NCBI GenBank assembly: GCA_965200465.1
Contig: OZ241358.1
Span: 310,001 to 374,000 of the forward strand
Origin: Azophilus sp965200465
Lineage (GTDB): Bacteria > Pseudomonadota > Gammaproteobacteria > Pseudomonadales > Azotimanducaceae
Direction of reading: 5' to 3'
Length of the DNA: 64,000 bases
This document shows, one piece after another, positions 16,552-23,937 of the stretch (positions within the stretch are counted from its first letter, which is position 1; the number at the start of each line of letters is the position of its first letter). A program made the position numbers and the translations under genes. Below the pieces are notes generated by a model. It had not been told where the DNA came from. It saw only the letters and a list, made by a program, of their open reading frames with translations, and ran no database searches.

Positions 16552-17643
16552 TCAGGTCTGAAGGGACCTAAACACTCGAGCCCAGTCCTCGATCGCCTCC
16601 TCCTGGCCATGCACCAGCTGCACGGTGACCTGGTTATAGCCAGCTTCCGCCAAAGTTCGCATGTTGTCGACCAGTTCGTCATGCGTGCCGCTCATTGTCG
16701 TCACCCTGACCAGGTCCGGTGAATATAACGGGGCTTCTTCCGGGCGCACGAACATGAGATGACCGCGGTGATTTTGAAGGTACTTGGCATCCTGCGGCTC
16801 GTAACGATCATGTTCTTTCATGTAGGCTTGGTGTAGCTGACCAATCGGACCATCGGGAGATCGCCCTCCCATCGGAGGGAGGGCGTCGGAAAGGTTATGC
16901 ATGATCACCGCCGTGAAAGGCGCGGCCTGTTTCATCAGACGATCCCGATCAGTTGCCTCGTCTCCGGTCAGAACTGCTCCCAAGAAAAACAGCACCGACT
17001 TCAGACCCTCAGGATCGCGGCCCGAGCCCTGCCAGTCCGACTGCATCCGCTTAAGCGATTCAACCGCGCCGGTCATACCGCTGAAATTCAGCCAGCCCGC
17101 ATCCAGTTCGGCAATCAATCGACGTCCTTTCGGACCGAACGCGGAAATCCAAAGCGGAACCTCGTCCTCAACATTGATGAGGCCAAGATCGGGATTCAGA
17201 AATCCGATCTTGCGCTGCTTGCCCTCAAAGTCCCAGGTGACAATCTCGCCGCGCACCAGGGCGCGGACACGATCGACGTAGGTTCGCATCTTCTTGAGCG
17301 GTATGGCGCCGAGCCCCATGGTCCTGCGGGCGGTGAAGCCCGTGCCGACGCCAAAGTCGATGCGCCCGGGCGCCAGCCGGTTGAGCGTGGCAAGGGCGTT
17401 GGCCGTGACTGGCTCAATCCTGTTGGACGGCACCAGGACACCCGTGCCCAGCCTGATGCGCTCCGTCTTTTCTGCTGCAAGGGCCATGCAGATAAACACA
17501 TCAGGGTTAAGCAACTGTGTGTCGTAGAACCAGGCTGAGCTGAATCCCAGATCCTCCGCCCGCTGGACCCATCGCCAGCTGTCGATCTCGGATGCAAGCG
17601 CAATGCCGTAGTCCATATCCAGTCTCCAAGCCTCATTTTCCAT
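16552..17643 (-). CDS. LLM-class flavin-dependent oxidoreductase
   Basis: A 363-residue luciferase-like monooxygenase (TIM barrel). Seen: LASEIDSWRWVQRAEDLGFS, YDTQLLNPDVFICMALAAE, the RIRLGTGVLVPSNR strand and NRLAPGRIDFGVGTGF, typical of F420- or FMN-dependent members. GGGAG lies 7 bases before the ATG at 17643, so this start is preferred over the inner Met. Only 38 bases separate it from the divergent SnoaL-like gene. It could oxidise or reduce an alkanal or ring substrate in this catabolic region; cofactor and substrate cannot be set from the sequence. Confidence 0.85.
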   Translation of the reverse strand: MENEAWRLDMDYGIALASEIDSWRWVQRAEDLGFSSAWFYDTQLLNPDVFICMALAAEKTERIRLGTGVLVPSNRIEPVTANALATLNRLAPGRIDFGVGTGFTARRTMGLGAIPLKKMRTYVDRVRALVRGEIVTWDFEGKQRKIGFLNPDLGLINVEDEVPLWISAFGPKGRRLIAELDAGWLNFSGMTGAVESLKRMQSDWQGSGRDPEGLKSVLFFLGAVLTGDEATDRDRLMKQAAPFTAVIMHNLSDALPPMGGRSPDGPIGQLHQAYMKEHDRYEPQDAKYLQNHRGHLMFVRPEEAPLYSPDLVRVTTMSGTHDELVDNMRTLAEAGYNQVTVQLVHGQEEAIEDWARVFRSLQT

Positions 17644-17681
17644 CTTATACTCCCATTGTAGGTTTTTTGACTCAGGAGTGA

Positions 17682-18227
17682 ATGATGGATCAGTTGTCTG
17701 ACGAAGAGCTTAGTGCGGTGCGAGAATCACTGGACAAGCAGGCAATTTATGAGAACGTTGTTAAGTACTGCCGCGGCGCGGATCGTTTGGATATAAACTT
17801 GCTTAAAGATTCATACTGGGAAGATGGCACGGACGATCACGGTGGTTTTGTCGGGAATAGCCATGATTTCTGTGAATTCGCAGTTGCGAATAAAGGCGTG
17901 TTCAAAAGCGTCAATCACCATGTAAGCAATACCCAAATAGAACTGTTGGGCAATCGGGCAAAAGTTGAAACCTACTTCATAGCTGCGCATGTGATTCCAG
18001 GTGCCGACTCAGAGGAAGATCACTTTTGGCTGCTGGGAGGGCGATATAAGGACCTCTACGAAAAACGCGCAGGGCAGTGGAAAATCCTTCACCGGGTTTG
18101 TCTGTGGGATTGGAATCAATATCAAGCAAGTCGGTCAGAATGGGACAAGTTTGGACTTGCCGATAATGCCAACCACGGAGGATTTGCACCTGATGATCCG
18201 ATCTATGGTAGCTGGTGCGCGGAATGA
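17682..18227 (+). CDS. SnoaL-like protein
   Basis: A 181-residue SnoaL_4-type protein, same length as and similar to 1924-2469 (AIYENVVKYCRGADRLD, DGTDDHGGFVG, FWLLGGRYKDLYEKRAG). AGGAG precedes a double ATG (17682/17685). It is divergent from the LLM oxidoreductase with a 38-bp shared promoter. Possible dehydratase/isomerase or binding role; unknown. Downstream the sequence decays into gene remnants. Confidence 0.8.
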   Translation: MMDQLSDEELSAVRESLDKQAIYENVVKYCRGADRLDINLLKDSYWEDGTDDHGGFVGNSHDFCEFAVANKGVFKSVNHHVSNTQIELLGNRAKVETYFIAAHVIPGADSEEDHFWLLGGRYKDLYEKRAGQWKILHRVCLWDWNQYQASRSEWDKFGLADNANHGGFAPDDPIYGSWCAE

Positions 18228-18267
18228 TGCATGCGTTCTTGGGAGCGGCAACGGTGGCCAATGCCTA

Positions 18268-18398
18268 TGACGCAGGGGCGTTGGCTCAGCGCCTACTTCG
18301 CCAGCTTGGCGAACACACTCGGTGGCGGCACTTCAAACATGCAGAGAAATGCGATTGGCGAGCACTTGCTTGGGCTGCCGCGGGACCGCCGTGGCTAA
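18268..18398 (+). pseudogene. remnant of a second acyl-CoA dehydrogenase (C-terminus), repeat copy 2
   Basis: Reads TQGRWLSAYFASLANTLGGG and on to LLGLPRDRRG-stop, matching the last 43 residues of the acyl-CoA dehydrogenase at 3733-4953 with only Ser-to-Asn and Lys-to-Arg changes. The 9 base differences are mainly silent, so this tail diverged while still coding and was later cut off from its gene. No upstream acyl-CoA dehydrogenase sequence precedes it. Confidence 0.85.
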
Positions 18399-18773
18399 GA
18401 TGCCAACATCAGTCCACCCATCCAGAACAGCACCGCAAGGGACGCCATGATCATCTGCGAGGCGCTGGCTTGCGGCGGCAAGGTGCTGCTGACCTCAAAA
18501 GCCAAGTCGCGACGGGCCTCCTTGAGATCCCCTAGCCGTTCCGATTTCCGCGCAACCAACGGTGCCACTTCAGTGGCGCCGGGCAGTCACAAATGGCCAG
18601 CTAATGGAAAGGCAGCGCAGGCTTGTCCCGCGCACACTACGACATGGACCGAGCCAAGCGCACCGCATTGGAAGTCGGTGGATTGACCGAGTTCATGGAC
18701 GAAGTGCTCTAGGGAGCTTACGGGTTTGGCTCCTATCGGCCAGCCAGTTTGGCACTATGTCGGTGCGAATGGG
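18399..18773 (+). pseudogene. gene graveyard with phytanoyl-CoA dioxygenase fragment
   Basis: At 18543-18620 one frame reads DFRATNGATSVAPGSHKWPA, the NGATxxxPGSHxWP signature of phytanoyl-CoA dioxygenases (Fe(II)/2-oxoglutarate enzymes; the His is a metal ligand). The HxD metal motif that should precede it is absent. Another frame, 18622-18711, reads GLSRAHYDMDRAKRTALEVG and on to TEFMDEVL-stop, which I do not recognise. No intact gene lies in this stretch. Confidence 0.5.
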
Positions 18774-19610
18774 CTAGGAAGCCTCAGGCGCTTCCATGAG
18801 GCCCTGGCTGCGCAGGCGCTCGACGATCATATCGGCCGCTGCTGCGTCCTGCGTGACGCCTTCACCCTCCGCCAGCCGCTTCAGCGCCTCGTGCGCTTCC
18901 TTCGGCAGCGTCACGACGATCTGCGAAACCTCGTCTGAGGACTCCGCGCCCGACAGCAACTCGTCAACCGAAGCCTTCGGGTTCGCCTTCGCCGCCTTCG
19001 ACAGCTGCGCCCGCTGCGCCTTCGGCATCCTCTCCATCCCCTTCGCCAAGCGCCCAAGGTCCCGCTCCGAAACCTTGCCCTCCAAGCGCTCCGAGACGTC
19101 CTGCGCCGACAGCGCCACCTTCAAGTCCACCGCGCCCTCGTCCACCAGCTTCTTCAAGCCCTGCCGCAGCCGCGGGTACTTCACGTACTGCCGAACGTCG
19201 TGGTATGGAATGCCCGTGGAGTCATGCACCGCCTTGGCGCTGCCGTACTTGTTGTACAGGAAGGTGATGCCGTCGATTAGCTCCGGCCCGGACAGGTTGC
19301 GCCGCACCAGATTCTCCGTGATGCTGATGGCCTTGGCCTCCGCCTCGTCCACCCGCACGTCCAGCACCGCCGCGTTGATGGCCTTGCGCCCCAGCAGCTT
19401 GTGCGCTAAGTGGCGGCGCTGGCCGCTCAGGATCTCCCACTTGCCCTCCTCGGCGGCGGCGCACACCACGATGGGCTGCAGCAGCCCCTGGCGGCGGATG
19501 CTCTCCGCTAGCTGATCCACCTCCTTGTCCACGTCCTGGGTGCGCACCTGCCCCTTGTCCACCAGCAGGTCCGCCAAGGGCAGCTCCCGGTACTCCAGTA
19601 TCTTCGCCAT
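18774..19610 (-). CDS. ParB/Spo0J-family protein, orphan
   Basis: A 278-residue ParB-like protein. Residues 1-110 form the ParB N domain with GQRRHLA (62-69, cf. GERRxxA, CTP/phosphate binding) and ENLVRRN (cf. ENLQR). Residues 115-150 hold the helix-turn-helix KYGSAKAVHDSTGIPYHDVR. The C-terminus (about 220-265, QIVVTLPKEAHEALKRLAEG) resembles a ribbon-helix-helix strand-helix unit instead of the usual ParB dimerisation zipper. GGAGG precedes the ATG. No parA is adjacent, and the neighbours are remnants and catabolic genes. It may be a mobile-element or regulatory ParB rather than the chromosomal one. Confidence 0.85.
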   Translation of the reverse strand: MAKILEYRELPLADLLVDKGQVRTQDVDKEVDQLAESIRRQGLLQPIVVCAAAEEGKWEILSGQRRHLAHKLLGRKAINAAVLDVRVDEAEAKAISITENLVRRNLSGPELIDGITFLYNKYGSAKAVHDSTGIPYHDVRQYVKYPRLRQGLKKLVDEGAVDLKVALSAQDVSERLEGKVSERDLGRLAKGMERMPKAQRAQLSKAAKANPKASVDELLSGAESSDEVSQIVVTLPKEAHEALKRLAEGEGVTQDAAAADMIVERLRSQGLMEAPEAS

Positions 19611-19630
19611 AGAGTGATCCCTCCTAAAGG

Positions 19631-19694
19631 TTGGCCTCCAAACGGACGGTAGTTGAAACTAAAACCATCCAGATGTCAACAGGTTTGGGCGCAT
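19631..19694. repeat. 64-bp element, copy 2
   Basis: Second copy of the element at 5242-5305, with 7 mismatches. It ends 20 bases upstream of the ParB-like start codon. On the minus strand it contains TTGACATCTGGATGG, so it may supply a -35 box for that gene. The remaining gap up to 19830 holds nothing I recognise. Confidence 0.85.
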
Positions 19695-19830
19695 CCCGTG
19701 TTGGCAACAAATGGAAGTGTCCGGTTGGGTGGGGACTATATGCTTGGCGCTCAAAGCACAACATCTAGCGTTCAGCTTGGATTGAAAGCACTATATGTAG
19801 TAGTTTGGTAGCCAAGCCATGACAAAGGGG

Positions 19831-20772
19831 TTACCTGAGTTGCCGCTCCATCAAGTCCAGGGTGTACATGGCGGGAAGGCCCTGGGCTAGGCTGGAGTTG
19901 GGCTCCCGGCCTTCGCGGATGGCGGCTAGGAATTCCCGGTCGGCCAGCTCTATGCCGTCCGTGCTAGGGGCCACGCCGCTCACGTCAATCTGCTCGCCGT
20001 CCCCCGTGAACAGGTCGTCGTAGTTGGCCACGAAGGTGCCGTGGTCGCAGATGTAGCGGAAGAAGGTGCCGAAGGGGCCTTGGTTGTTGAAGGAAAGGGA
20101 CAGTGTGCAAAGGGCGCCGTCCGGGGATTTCATGCCCAAGGCCATGTCCATGGCGATGCCCAGCTTGGGGTGGATGGGGCCTTGCAGGGCCGTCACCGCC
20201 GCCGCCGGAGCGCCGGTTTGGTATTGGAACAGGTCCACGGTGTGGCAGGCGTGGTGCCACAGCAGGTGGTCCGTCCAACTGCGCGGCTCGCCCTTGGCGT
20301 TGGTGTTGGTGCGACGGAAGAAGAAGGTCTGCACGTCCATTTGCTGAATGCGCAGCTCGCCGGCGATGATCTTGTTGTGCATCCATTGGTGGGAGGGGTT
20401 GAAGCGGCGCACGTGATCGACCATGGCCACCACGCCGGTCTCCTGCTGCACCCGCACCAGTTCCTCCGCATCCGCCAAGCTGTCCGCCATGGGTATTTCC
20501 ACCAGAACGTGCTTGCCGGCCCGCATCACCTGCTTGGCTTGGGCGGCGTGCATGGGGGTGGGGGTCGCCAAGATCGCCGCCTCCACGCCGGGTTGGGCCA
20601 AGGCCTCCGCCAAGTCCAGGGTGACGTGGGGAATGCCGCGGGCCGCCGCCACCTGCTCGGTGGCCTCCAGGACGCCGCCGCAGATGGAGACCACCTCAAC
20701 GCCGTCAATGTGCGCCAAGGCGTCCAGATGCTTGTTGGCGAAGGCGCCTTCGCCGGCCATGCAGATCTTCAT
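19831..20772 (-). CDS. ligC: 4-carboxy-2-hydroxymuconate-6-semialdehyde dehydrogenase
   Basis: A 313-residue Gfo/Idh/MocA-fold NADP-dependent dehydrogenase. Seen: the Rossmann motif GEGAFANKHL, VEIPMADS (EKP-like active-site strand), a long segment QQMDVQTFFFRRTNTNAKGE and then SWTDHLLWHHACHTVDLF, which closely matches Sphingobium LigC as I recall it. The enzyme oxidises the hemiacetal form of the protocatechuate 4,5-cleavage product to 2-pyrone-4,6-dicarboxylate. It overlaps ligK by 4 bases (ATGA) and is the last gene of the lig set. Confidence 0.88.
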   Translation of the reverse strand: MKICMAGEGAFANKHLDALAHIDGVEVVSICGGVLEATEQVAAARGIPHVTLDLAEALAQPGVEAAILATPTPMHAAQAKQVMRAGKHVLVEIPMADSLADAEELVRVQQETGVVAMVDHVRRFNPSHQWMHNKIIAGELRIQQMDVQTFFFRRTNTNAKGEPRSWTDHLLWHHACHTVDLFQYQTGAPAAAVTALQGPIHPKLGIAMDMALGMKSPDGALCTLSLSFNNQGPFGTFFRYICDHGTFVANYDDLFTGDGEQIDVSGVAPSTDGIELADREFLAAIREGREPNSSLAQGLPAMYTLDLMERQLR

Positions 20773-21446
20773 TCAACATACTCCAAGCCAGCGGCGGCGA
20801 GTTTGCCGCGCATGTCGTAGATGTCCAGCCCCAGTTCGCCGGCGGCCAAGCGCTTGCGTTTGTCCTCTTCGGCGGCTTGGCGTTGCCGGCTCTTCTCCAA
20901 GGCGGCGGCGGCCCCTTGCCGCGGGACGATGCAGACGCCGTCGTCGTCCGCCACCACCAGGTCGCCCGGCGCAACGGCGCAGCCGGCGCAGATGACGGGG
21001 ACGTTCACGCAGCCGGGAGTGGCCTTCACCGTGCCCTTGGCGGAGACGGCCTTGGACCAAACCGGAAACTGCATGGCGGTGAGGTCCGCCACATCTCGGA
21101 CCCCGGCGTCGATCACCAGGCCCTGAACGCCCCGTGCCTTGGCGGAGGTGGCCAGCAGGTCGCCGAACATGCCGTCGCTGTTGTCCGAGGACAGGGCCAC
21201 CAGCAAAATATCCCCGGCTTGGCACAGCTCAATGGCGACGTGCAGCATCCAGTTGTCGCCGGGATGGGCCAGCACCGTGACGGCGCTGCCGGCGATGCGG
21301 GCGCCGGGGTAGATGGGCCGCATGTAGGGCTTGAGCAAGCCGAACCGGCCCTGCGCCTCATGCACGGTGGCCACGCCCTGCTCCGCTAGGCCGGCCGCCA
21401 CGGCTGCATCCGCCCGCTCGATGTTCCTGACCGCGATGGTTTTCAT
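20769..21446 (-). CDS. ligK: 4-carboxy-4-hydroxy-2-oxoadipate aldolase
   Basis: A 225-residue RraA-like class II aldolase. The family motif GD-x20-RD is present: GDLLATSAKARGVQGLVIDA followed by GVRD, which binds Mg/Mn and the pyruvyl part. It also has TVHEAQGRFGLL near the N-terminus. The enzyme splits 4-carboxy-4-hydroxy-2-oxoadipate into pyruvate and oxaloacetate, and often decarboxylates oxaloacetate too. It lies between ligU and ligC and is coupled to ligC by ATGA. A GGAGGT lies just upstream of its start. Confidence 0.9.
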   Translation of the reverse strand: MKTIAVRNIERADAAVAAGLAEQGVATVHEAQGRFGLLKPYMRPIYPGARIAGSAVTVLAHPGDNWMLHVAIELCQAGDILLVALSSDNSDGMFGDLLATSAKARGVQGLVIDAGVRDVADLTAMQFPVWSKAVSAKGTVKATPGCVNVPVICAGCAVAPGDLVVADDDGVCIVPRQGAAAALEKSRQRQAAEEDKRKRLAAGELGLDIYDMRGKLAAAGLEYVE

Positions 21447-21552
21447 GGCGAGACCTCCACTGCCTGCCCCTCATGCGCTCCCATCACGCTGTGCTCCTTG
21501 CCCGTTGTGGCTTGCGGACCCGCCCGTTCCGGGCCTCTGAGCTTGATGGCTT

Positions 21553-22611
21553 TCATGGGAAGGCTGCTCCTGCAAACAGCAGGCGGGCGGTGCGCACCAC
21601 CCCGGCCGCCTGCACTTGGTTTTGTTCATCCAATTCAAGGCGCACGCCGAAGGCGCCGCTGGGATGCTCCACCGCCACCGTTTTGGGGTTGCCCGGCGGC
21701 GCAGCGCCGATGTCCGCCGCCACGGCGCCCGGCAGCAAGCAGGCGGTGGCGACGCTGACCGCGGCGAGCACGCCTATGGCGTTGTGGCAGACATGGGGAA
21801 TGAAGGTGCGGGTCATCACCAGCCCACCGTGCTGCGGCGGGGAGACCAAGCACAGCTTGGGCACGGACTTGGCGGCCACGTCGCCTAGGTTCATTTTTGG
21901 GCCGATGGCCAGCCGCAGGGTTTCCAGCTTGCTTCGCAGCGCGGCGTTGGCCTCCAAGTCCGCAGGGGCCTCCAGCCCGGTCAGGCCGAAGTCCGCCGCC
22001 CGCAGCAGCACCACCGGCATGCCGTTGTCAACGCAGCTGACCTCAACGCCCTCCACCAAGTCCAAGGCGTTGCCGGTGGGCAATAGAGCGCCGCAGGCGG
22101 AGCCGGCGATGTTCTGATAGTTGCAGACCACCGGCGCCGCCGTGCCTGGCACGCCGTCGATGGCCGTGTCCCCCTCCACCTGCAGCGCACCATCTGGGGT
22201 TTGCATCAGTAGATGGCATAGCCCGCCGGAGTTCAGCATGCGCACCCGCACCACCGTCTCCTCCCCGGCGATGCGCACCATGCCTTTGTGGATGGCGTAA
22301 ACCCCCACCCCGGCTAGGATGTTGCCGCAGTTCTGTACGCTGCTGACGGTTTGCTTGCGCGGGTCCACCTGCAGGAACAGGTAATCGACGTCGGCCTCCC
22401 CCTCCGCCGCTTGGCTGACCACAGCCACCTTGCTGGTCAGCGGATGGCCGCCGCCGATGCCGTCAACCTGCAGGGCGTCCGGCCCGCCGAGAATGCGCAC
22501 CAACAGCTGGTTGCGAGCCGCTTCGTCCGCCGGCAGATCATCGCGCAGGAAGAAGGCGGCGCGGGAGGTGCCGCCGCGAATCAGGGAGCAGGGGATGTGA
22601 AGAGCAGGCAT
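21553..22611 (-). CDS. ligU: 4-oxalomesaconate tautomerase (PrpF fold)
   Basis: A 352-residue PrpF/DAP-epimerase-fold isomerase. Seen: PCSLIRGGTSRAAFFL at the N-terminus, GIGGGHPLTSKVAVV, SSVQNCGNILAGVG (catalytic Cys/Lys region) and HVCHNAIGVLAAVSVATACL. In the protocatechuate and gallate 4,5-pathways LigU/GalD shifts the double bond of 4-oxalomesaconate before hydration. The neighbours ligJ, ligK and ligC make this assignment firm. About 100 bp separate it from ligK; that gap holds no gene. Confidence 0.88.
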   Translation of the reverse strand: MPALHIPCSLIRGGTSRAAFFLRDDLPADEAARNQLLVRILGGPDALQVDGIGGGHPLTSKVAVVSQAAEGEADVDYLFLQVDPRKQTVSSVQNCGNILAGVGVYAIHKGMVRIAGEETVVRVRMLNSGGLCHLLMQTPDGALQVEGDTAIDGVPGTAAPVVCNYQNIAGSACGALLPTGNALDLVEGVEVSCVDNGMPVVLLRAADFGLTGLEAPADLEANAALRSKLETLRLAIGPKMNLGDVAAKSVPKLCLVSPPQHGGLVMTRTFIPHVCHNAIGVLAAVSVATACLLPGAVAADIGAAPPGNPKTVAVEHPSGAFGVRLELDEQNQVQAAGVVRTARLLFAGAAFP

Positions 22612-22702
22612 GGCTTCCTAGGCCCTAGGATCGGCCGCTTTCAAGAGCGCGGCGGCAAAGCTTCGTTCACTTCCCACTGTTCGTTCCACAAGCCCATCAA
22701 GT

Positions 22703-23818
22703 TCAAGGCCAAGCCCGCCGAACCTGAGCGGGCCGGCAATAGCCGGAGTTGCTTGGGTGCGCAGTTCGGAACCCAGCGTTGGATTGCACAGAACCTCCGC
22801 CTTGGGGGATTTTCAGCCGGGAGTACACCCGCTTGGCGTTGCCGGAGAAGATCATTTCCTTCTCCGCCTCCGTGGCGTTGGGTGAAGCGTCCACATAGCG
22901 CTTGGTGTCGTCGTAGTGGTGGCCGTTGCGGGGGTCGACGCCGCGCACGGCGCCCAGCAGTTCAGAGGCGAACAGGATGTTCTCGGCGGGAATGACGTCG
23001 AGCAGCAGGTCGATGCCGGGCTGATGGTAAACGCAGGTGTCGAAGTAAACGTTGTTCAGCACCAGTTCCTCCAAGGGCGGCTTGCCCTGCATGGCCTGCA
23101 CCAGCCCGCGGAACCGGCCCCAGTGGTAGGGCACGGCGCCGCCGCCGTGGGGGATGATGAACTTGATGGTTGGGAAGTCCGCCAGCAGGTCGGAGGTCAG
23201 CATCTGCATGAAGGCCGTGGTGTCCGCGCCCAAGTAATGGGAGCCAGTGGTGTGGAAGGCCGGATTGCAGGCGGCGCTGACGTGGATCATGGCGGGCACG
23301 TCCAGTTCGCACAGCTTCTCGTAGAAGGGATACCAGTAGCGATCTCCCAAGGGCGGGCCGCTCCAGTAGCCGCCGGTGGGGTCCGGGTTCAGATTGCAGC
23401 CAACGAAGCCGAATTGACTCACGCAGCGCTCCAACTCCGCGATGCTGTTGCCCAGCGGAGCGCCAGGGGACTGCGGCAACTGCGCCACCCCCACGAAGTT
23501 GTGCGGGTAGAGCGCGGTGATGCGGTGGATCAGTTCGTTGCAATGCTCGGTCCAGTGCTTGGAGGTGTGGGCGTTGCCGATGTGGTGCCCCATCCAGCTG
23601 GCCCGGGGGGAGAAGATGGTGAGGTCCGTGCCCCGCTCCGCCTGCATCCGCAACTGGTTGCCCTCCAGGCTGTCGCGGATTTGCTGGTCGGAGATGTCGA
23701 TCAGGCCCTTGGCGCCCGGGTCCATGGGATCCTTGGCCAAAGCCGCCTTCTGCGCCTCCCGGTATTCGCCCAAGGCGTCCGGCGCGGTGGTGTAGTGGCC
23801 GTGGCAGTCGATGATCAT
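22703..23818 (-). CDS. ligJ: 4-oxalomesaconate hydratase
   Basis: A 371-residue amidohydrolase-2-fold hydratase. Seen: the N-terminal MIIDCHGHYTTAP (HxH Zn ligands), SWMGHHIGNAHTSKHWTEHC, NLNPDPTGGYWSGPPLGDRY, IPHGGGAVPYHWGRF and LFASELLGAVRG. These match LigJ, which hydrates the enol form of 4-oxalomesaconate to the LigK substrate. The ATG at 23818 is chosen over an upstream TTG because family members begin at MIIDCHGHY; no clear ribosome site is seen. The C-terminus carries about 30 extra residues after SRLKIPQ that do not look like the family. Confidence 0.9.
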   Translation of the reverse strand: MIIDCHGHYTTAPDALGEYREAQKAALAKDPMDPGAKGLIDISDQQIRDSLEGNQLRMQAERGTDLTIFSPRASWMGHHIGNAHTSKHWTEHCNELIHRITALYPHNFVGVAQLPQSPGAPLGNSIAELERCVSQFGFVGCNLNPDPTGGYWSGPPLGDRYWYPFYEKLCELDVPAMIHVSAACNPAFHTTGSHYLGADTTAFMQMLTSDLLADFPTIKFIIPHGGGAVPYHWGRFRGLVQAMQGKPPLEELVLNNVYFDTCVYHQPGIDLLLDVIPAENILFASELLGAVRGVDPRNGHHYDDTKRYVDASPNATEAEKEMIFSGNAKRVYSRLKIPQGGGSVQSNAGFRTAHPSNSGYCRPAQVRRAWP

Positions 23819-23937
23819 GGCAATCTTGGGCAAGCCGTTCGTTGTGGCTCAAGATAGCATTTTGGCCCCTGCGCAACCTTCATCTTGCTTGGTTGGGCAT
23901 GAATTTAACTGCCCGCCTTGCTAGCGTCGCCTTCCGT

